64,000 bases of DNA from Pocillopora verrucosa (lineage: Eukaryota > Cnidaria > Anthozoa > Scleractinia > Pocilloporidae). Of this stretch, positions 60,501-64,000 are shown piece by piece. The notes below the pieces were generated by a model. It saw nothing but the letters and a program-made list of their open reading frames with translations, was not told the DNA's origin and searched no databases. The stretch spans positions 4,746,938 to 4,810,937 of the forward strand of contig NC_089312.1 in assembly GCF_036669915.1 (NCBI RefSeq), written 5' to 3'. Numbering within the stretch: the stretch's first letter is position 1; each line of letters starts with the position of its first letter. The position numbers were made by a program, and so were the translations under genes.

Positions 60501-63206
60501 TCAAAGGTAAATAATATTGCAACATAATCCAAGGTGTTTGAGCTGCAACCAGACTTCCCTGTTTTATAGACAACAATCATTCACAACATCAGGCTCCTAT
60601 TTTGGCATCAATGACTACAACCGCCACCTTCTTCATCTCAACAACAATTGATTAGTTGGATGTTTGGAGGAAAACCGCAATCTAGAATAGATTCCTATCT
60701 CAGTTCTCAACACAGTCTCACTCCTAATTAACCCTTTTACTCCAAATTGAGTGATGAAGACAGAATATCTCCCTACACCATCAATACAGTATCAAGCAGA
60801 CAAGTGATGAGAATACAGAAAAACGTCAATTCAGGGATCATAAGTCAATCCAACACCAATTTGTCCAAACTAAAATAATAAGAATTGAAGGCAACAGAGT
60901 AAGGAGAATTACTAATAAGATCTTGGGAATGAAAACATGAAGTTGAAGAATGAGAATTAAATATATAAACAGCTAAATAATACACAGATTTAAGATTACC
61001 CTCTGGTATAACTTCATAATAATTTCTGTCCTCTGATGAACATATCCTGCCAAGTTGAGAAAAAGGAACATCAGGAAAGGGTGACATCAAATTACAAGGA
61101 AAGAAAATGTTCTCTGTTTTTTTTAAGTTTCTTCATTTCAAGCTATTTGATCATTTCAAATTTGGGATCTGTACAAGTGTCAATTGAAGTCTTCTTTGGC
61201 TAGCCTCACTGATCCATCTCACCAGGTGTTTTTCAGTTTTGCACCGCTAGCAGTTTCAAAGGACCATGCTTTGCAGGGAGCAGATCTAGGGGAGGGGTGC
61301 AGGGCATGCACACCTCTCCCCCTGAGATGACCTGTAGCTTTCTTATATAACTAGTATTGTGCATAAAAAAAGAAAAACCTGTGGTTCATTTGCACTGAAG
61401 CAAAACATGAGACATGGTTAAAAAATGTTTGTTACATGTTATAAGAATGGTAGTTTGGCACTGCTCTTTCTAATAGCCCTTCTATTTGTCAGAGCGGACA
61501 TCAGTAAGGTCACAAAGTCTCCTATGAAAAGTTCTAGACCCACCCTTACTTTGCCAGAAACTCTTCTGAACTATTTAACCTTTAAGTCCCACTGGTGACC
61601 TAGACAGAATTTCTCCTTACACTGTCAGTATGATATCAAGCTGACAAGTAATGAGAATAAAGAAAAATTTCAATTAGGGGATTAATGGTTGAATGGTTAA
61701 ATTGTATGGCAGACAGCAAGGATAATTACTAATGAAAGGGTTAAGTTTGCTAAGAATTGCAGTAAAATAAACATGATACCTGACCTTGTATACTTGTGCC
61801 AAAAGTATGGCAAAGTTGCAACAATATAGCCACGTTTTCCATGACAGTCTTTCTCTTTAGCAAACACATGAACATCCTATCCAATGACAAAATGAAATAT
61901 CACCATAAAATGTGCTAAGTTAGTTTATTACCTCCTTTCCTTGATTTATTTTTGTTTCATTGTGAAAATAAACACAAAAAAAGTAGAGTATACAGAGAAA
62001 AACAGATCCAAGATACTCTTACTCTGAGGAAAAAACCCAGTTACATTGCTTAAATTCCAAGAGATTCTTTCAAAAACAAATAAAAATATAGTTGAAGTAA
62101 CTCTATTTAATAAGCTATGAAATAGTTAAGAACACATTGGTAGCTGTTGCCTGCCCTTGGTGTACATCAACAACAGCTATGCCAAATTTGTCTAAGGAGA
62201 ATTCTTGTTCTTTATGAGCTGATGTTTCATCAACCACCAAGATCCCCAAAAGTGTAGGCATTTTTTTTCTTTGAGGATTAATCAAAATTGCCTTTCAGAG
62301 TGATATTAGGCCTATGCATGCTAGTTACAGTAAATTACCATGTAGTTGAAAAGAAGCTTTGAGAAAGAGTAAATAATCCTGACGTGACGAGAAAAAAACT
62401 TGATGTTTGCTTCCAGAAATGAGAATAAAGCAATTAGAAATTTTGAACTGTAGCTCACCTACCTCTTGACAAGTCTTGAGGTAATCAAAGGCCATTTGTT
62501 GTCTTGGGAATGTTTTAAAGATAGGTGGAGGGTCGTTTATCCTAAAAATATCAACATCGTTTGGGACACGACTCAAGACTGAATAGTAACTGGAGCAAAG
62601 CTTAAAATGCAGAGTAGGGGAAGTGACAGGGCACTGGAATCACAGAATTATATTCCAGACATTCAGCAGCTGTAAAACTAAGGGAAGACCTTTATTCCAA
62701 CAGTCATTGTATGATTTAAAAAGTTTAGATCGCTATGCATGCAACATTGGTTCTACCTACAAGTGACCTCATCCCAGAGTTGTGTTGTATTTTGAAGCGA
62801 AGAGTATTACCGGTAACAGCACTTTTCAGGAAGGAAAATATAGGAGCCTTCCCCAGCATTTTAACGAGATCAGAGGTTCTTTAGATAACTCACTTTTGCC
62901 TTCACGTGGTAAACTGGAAAATTTAATGACAATTGATGGCTAATGTTAAATACAGTATAAAACTGTGTACCTTTGACGTTTGAGTAAAATTGGGTTATCT
63001 TCGAATTCCCTGGCGCACTTTTCCAGTTTATTCATCTTTTGCTGCCAAGCTTTATTCAATCTACAGCCAGAAAATTTAAATAACTATGAAAATTATCTTT
63101 ATCAGCTACACAGTTTACAGCTGATGAAATGAAAAGCCGTTCCGTGAACAAACCTCTTTGAATTGCTCCCATAAAACGCCCTTGTGGTGATTGAAATTTC
63201 TGCCAT
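51526..63206 (-). CDS. PRIMPOL: Primase-polymerase PrimPol, 18 coding exons
   Basis: Exons, all GT-AG and in phase: 63206-63154, 63060-62971, 62541-62463, 61876-61785, 61046-61000, 60490-60399, 59957-59884, 59351-59278, 58921-58718, 58188-58117, 58004-57910, 57458-57376, 57249-57155, 56638-56516, 55891-55813, 53001-52919, 52396-52353, 52179-51526; 2133 nt, 710 residues. The AEP catalytic motifs are present: YFDLEF (Asp129, Glu131), FSRHLI (Ser182, His184) and FCDQGVY (Asp291). The zinc motif is RWCENIGRAH plus QKCHDPDC (Cys438, His445, Cys465, Cys470), spaced exactly as in human PrimPol. The protein restarts DNA synthesis by repriming past lesions in nucleus and mitochondria. The 217-residue acidic last exon is longer than in vertebrates and contains DDELLLELQIPE and DLELSLAAEEVE, which resemble RPA-binding motifs. 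The 3' exons are duplicated as P1 and P2. Confidence 0.93.
53150..53245 (-). pseudogene. Sialin-like exon remnant in PRIMPOL intron 15
   Basis: It matches the decayed S3 exon at 26690-26760 (SRRFYSMVLMLFT, then a stop), placing a piece of the sialin-like gene next to the real PRIMPOL 3' exons as in the duplicated modules. Confidence 0.5.
53400..53905 (+). repeat. Crypton/KIAA1958-like first-exon fragment, copy 2
   Basis: Open on the plus strand 53435-53743, reading SVALVTAFLAAENENRQLED and DFGRLPERFLSVRTKS. It is better preserved than copy 1 (3905-4460), with no internal stop. No recombinase exon follows. It lies antisense within PRIMPOL intron 15. Confidence 0.4.
53951..54103. mobile_element. 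MITE family M2
   Basis: Terminal inverted repeats GGAGAATAATACA ... TGTATTATTCTC (one mismatch) and an inner TAGATATGGAATTTCTC / GAGAAATTCCATATCTA pair around a CTCACTCGTTCGCTGCGCTC centre. Confidence 0.8.
55321..55468. mobile_element. MITE family M3, copy 1
   Basis: Ends GTTATTTACCGGC / GCCGGCAAATAAC, inner GGTGAAAAACTGTGAC / complement, centre GAGGCCGTAGGCC. An older, diverged copy lies at 60180-60325. Confidence 0.85.
55590..55790. mobile_element. MITE M1, diverged copy 3
   Basis: Imperfect ends (CAGATTTCATGTTACCGTG / AAAGGTAACATGGAATCTG) and the family core with ACACTCGGCTGCACCTCTTG. It lies in PRIMPOL intron 15, close to the zinc-motif exon at 55813. Confidence 0.7.
56774..56865. repeat. 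22-bp tandem repeat in PRIMPOL intron 14
   Basis: Four or so units of GTCGGCTAACTGTCGTTTGA-type, with small variation, followed by GGCTGTCGGCCGAAAATGGG. Confidence 0.85.
57545..57885 (-). mobile_element. tRNA-derived SINE, full copy plus truncated direct copy
   Basis: The minus strand at about 57690-57545 has GTGGTTCAGTGGCAGAGCA (A box) and GAGGTTCGATTCCTC (B box), then TCTTTGTCTCACACTCGTGA and a tail. A 75-bp piece of the same element repeats at 57811-57885. The anticodon-loop region does not fold as a normal 7-nt loop, so it is a SINE rather than a tRNA gene. It is in PRIMPOL intron 11. Confidence 0.75.
60180..60325. mobile_element. MITE family M3, copy 2 (old)
   Basis: AAAACTGTG near the left end, CACAGTTTT near the right and the terminal AGTAAATAACATATATA match family M3 with many substitutions. 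It is in PRIMPOL intron 6, immediately downstream of exon 6. Confidence 0.65.
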
Positions 63207-63379
63207 CTTATGAACGTGTATCCACGACAATCATGTTTCTACACATGGATTTTAAAATTACTAATATGTCATTTTTAAAAACGCGAACCAAACATGTCAT
63301 CCGCCATGTTTTTCAATGTTTCGCGCGCAACAACGGCCGCCAGGCTTTATTGGAAATTTTACCATATTTAGTCTCCGTT
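63207..63379. promoter_or_regulatory. Putative bidirectional promoter
   Basis: Only 173 bp separate the PRIMPOL ATG (minus) from the ATG of the next plus-strand gene. A short CpG-rich stretch (TTCGCGCGCAACAACGG, about 63325) lies between them in otherwise AT-rich DNA. No TATA box is evident. Confidence 0.5.
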
Positions 63380-63613
63380 ATGATCGTAGAGACTTGTGGG
63401 ATAAAGAGATCAAAACGCGTGTCTTCTGCATTTCCCTTGCCGGCAAAATTCAATGGAAATCTGAGTGGCACTTGTGTTAGTGTAGCAGTTGGGGAGCATT
63501 TACTGGAATATTTGACTTCGATGTCAGTGCAAGATGTCGAAAAGGAGGTTAGATGTCGATGGAAGCTCATCCAACTCGTTAACCACCGCGAAAAGGATAA
63601 AGGAAGAGTTGAG
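63380..63613 (+). CDS. First exon of an unidentified gene, divergent from PRIMPOL
   Basis: From ATG at 63380 the frame reads MIVETCGIKRSKRVSS and AFPLPAKFNGNLSG, then VAVGEHLLEYLTSMS, for 78 codons to a likely donor (GTTGAG/GTAGGC) after 63613. Without splicing it would stop at 63673 after a less protein-like tail (ending SFLNNRRS). The open frame extends upstream to 63191, but that part overlaps PRIMPOL exon 1 and looks random. I do not recognise the family with confidence. The basic start followed by a helix-like segment gives no clear domain, and further exons would lie beyond the window. Confidence 0.5.
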
Positions 63614-63673
63614 GTAGGCTGTGATTCACATGCGAAGGGCAGATTTTCATTTTTGAATAATCGCCGATCTTAA

Positions 63674-64000
63674 TCAATCAGCAGCTGTTTTTGGAACAGA
63701 AACTAAAGTTCATTTGTCTTTTCCATCACAATCTTTCCTCGGGAAGGCGTTGCTCTGGAAATATTTCTATCGAAGCGTATCTGATTTAAATGTGGCCGAT
63801 TAGATGTGCAATTTTTTTTCGAACCTACACTGCCGAATTATGCTGATAATTAAAGAAGATGGTATTTCCAATATCGCGAAATCATCATTTATTTCGCAGA
63901 ATCCTCCCTTGTGTTACATAAATATGTAGGGCTATAGAAGATACCACACATATCCTTAAAGTGTTGTTTCAATTTTGAACCAAATTGATTACTATTCGAG
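63674..64000. other. Window end, no feature seen
   Basis: AT-rich sequence, probably the first intron of the plus-strand gene. No exon or repeat was recognised. Confidence 0.4.

Overview
The window is animal nuclear DNA: AT-rich, with many short exons joined by GT-AG introns, non-LTR retrotransposons, tRNA-derived SINEs and a dense load of small inverted-repeat elements. The exon content (expanded PAN-EGF-fibrinogen-domain lectins, PRIMPOL, sialin-like transporter exons) and the repeat families fit an anthozoan cnidarian, most likely a stony coral. The species cannot be fixed from the sequence alone.

Positions 1-46,500 hold a tandem array of secreted fibrinogen-related (FReD) lectin genes, all on the minus strand. 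Four look intact: FReD2 (6921-10448), FReD3 (18904-22373), FReD4 (31457-36093) and FReD5 (41885-46442). Each has four exons: signal peptide plus PAN/Apple domain, a 91-nt EGF-like exon, the N-terminal part of the fibrinogen domain, and its C-terminal part. All joins keep phase and give 353 or 356 residues. FReD1 (487-2640) is a frameshifted relic. There is also an orphan last exon (11854-12073) and an orphan, frameshifted first exon (40160-40506). FReD2 and FReD3 use one PAN exon type (A). FReD4 and FReD5 use a different one (B) and keep a broken type-A exon inside intron 1.

The array grew by duplication of a larger module, read along the plus strand as [5' exons of a sialin/SLC17-like gene] - [FReD gene] - [3' exons of PRIMPOL], with a period of about 12-13 kb. 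FReD4/FReD5 and their upstream flanks form a later 10.4-kb duplication. The sialin-like and extra PRIMPOL pieces are decayed. A CR1/L2-like LINE (12.7-16.7 kb) and a second LINE inside a sialin-like exon (26.8-29.5 kb) interrupt the modules.

Positions 51,526-63,206 hold a complete minus-strand PRIMPOL gene that I could join exon by exon: 18 coding exons, 2133 nt, 710 residues, with the three AEP catalytic motifs and the CHCC zinc motif at the same spacing as in human PrimPol. Its introns carry MITEs, a SINE, a 22-bp tandem repeat and a sialin remnant. A divergent plus-strand gene of unknown function starts at about 63,380, 173 bp away from the PRIMPOL start.

The rest is mobile and repetitive DNA: several foldback/MITE families (one with a perfect 8-bp target duplication inside a LINE, one with a 96-bp perfect palindrome), a larger element with AT-rich subrepeat arms, and fragments that look like the first exons of Crypton/KIAA1958-like recombinase genes. 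No prokaryotic features, CRISPR arrays or genuine tRNA/rRNA genes were seen.
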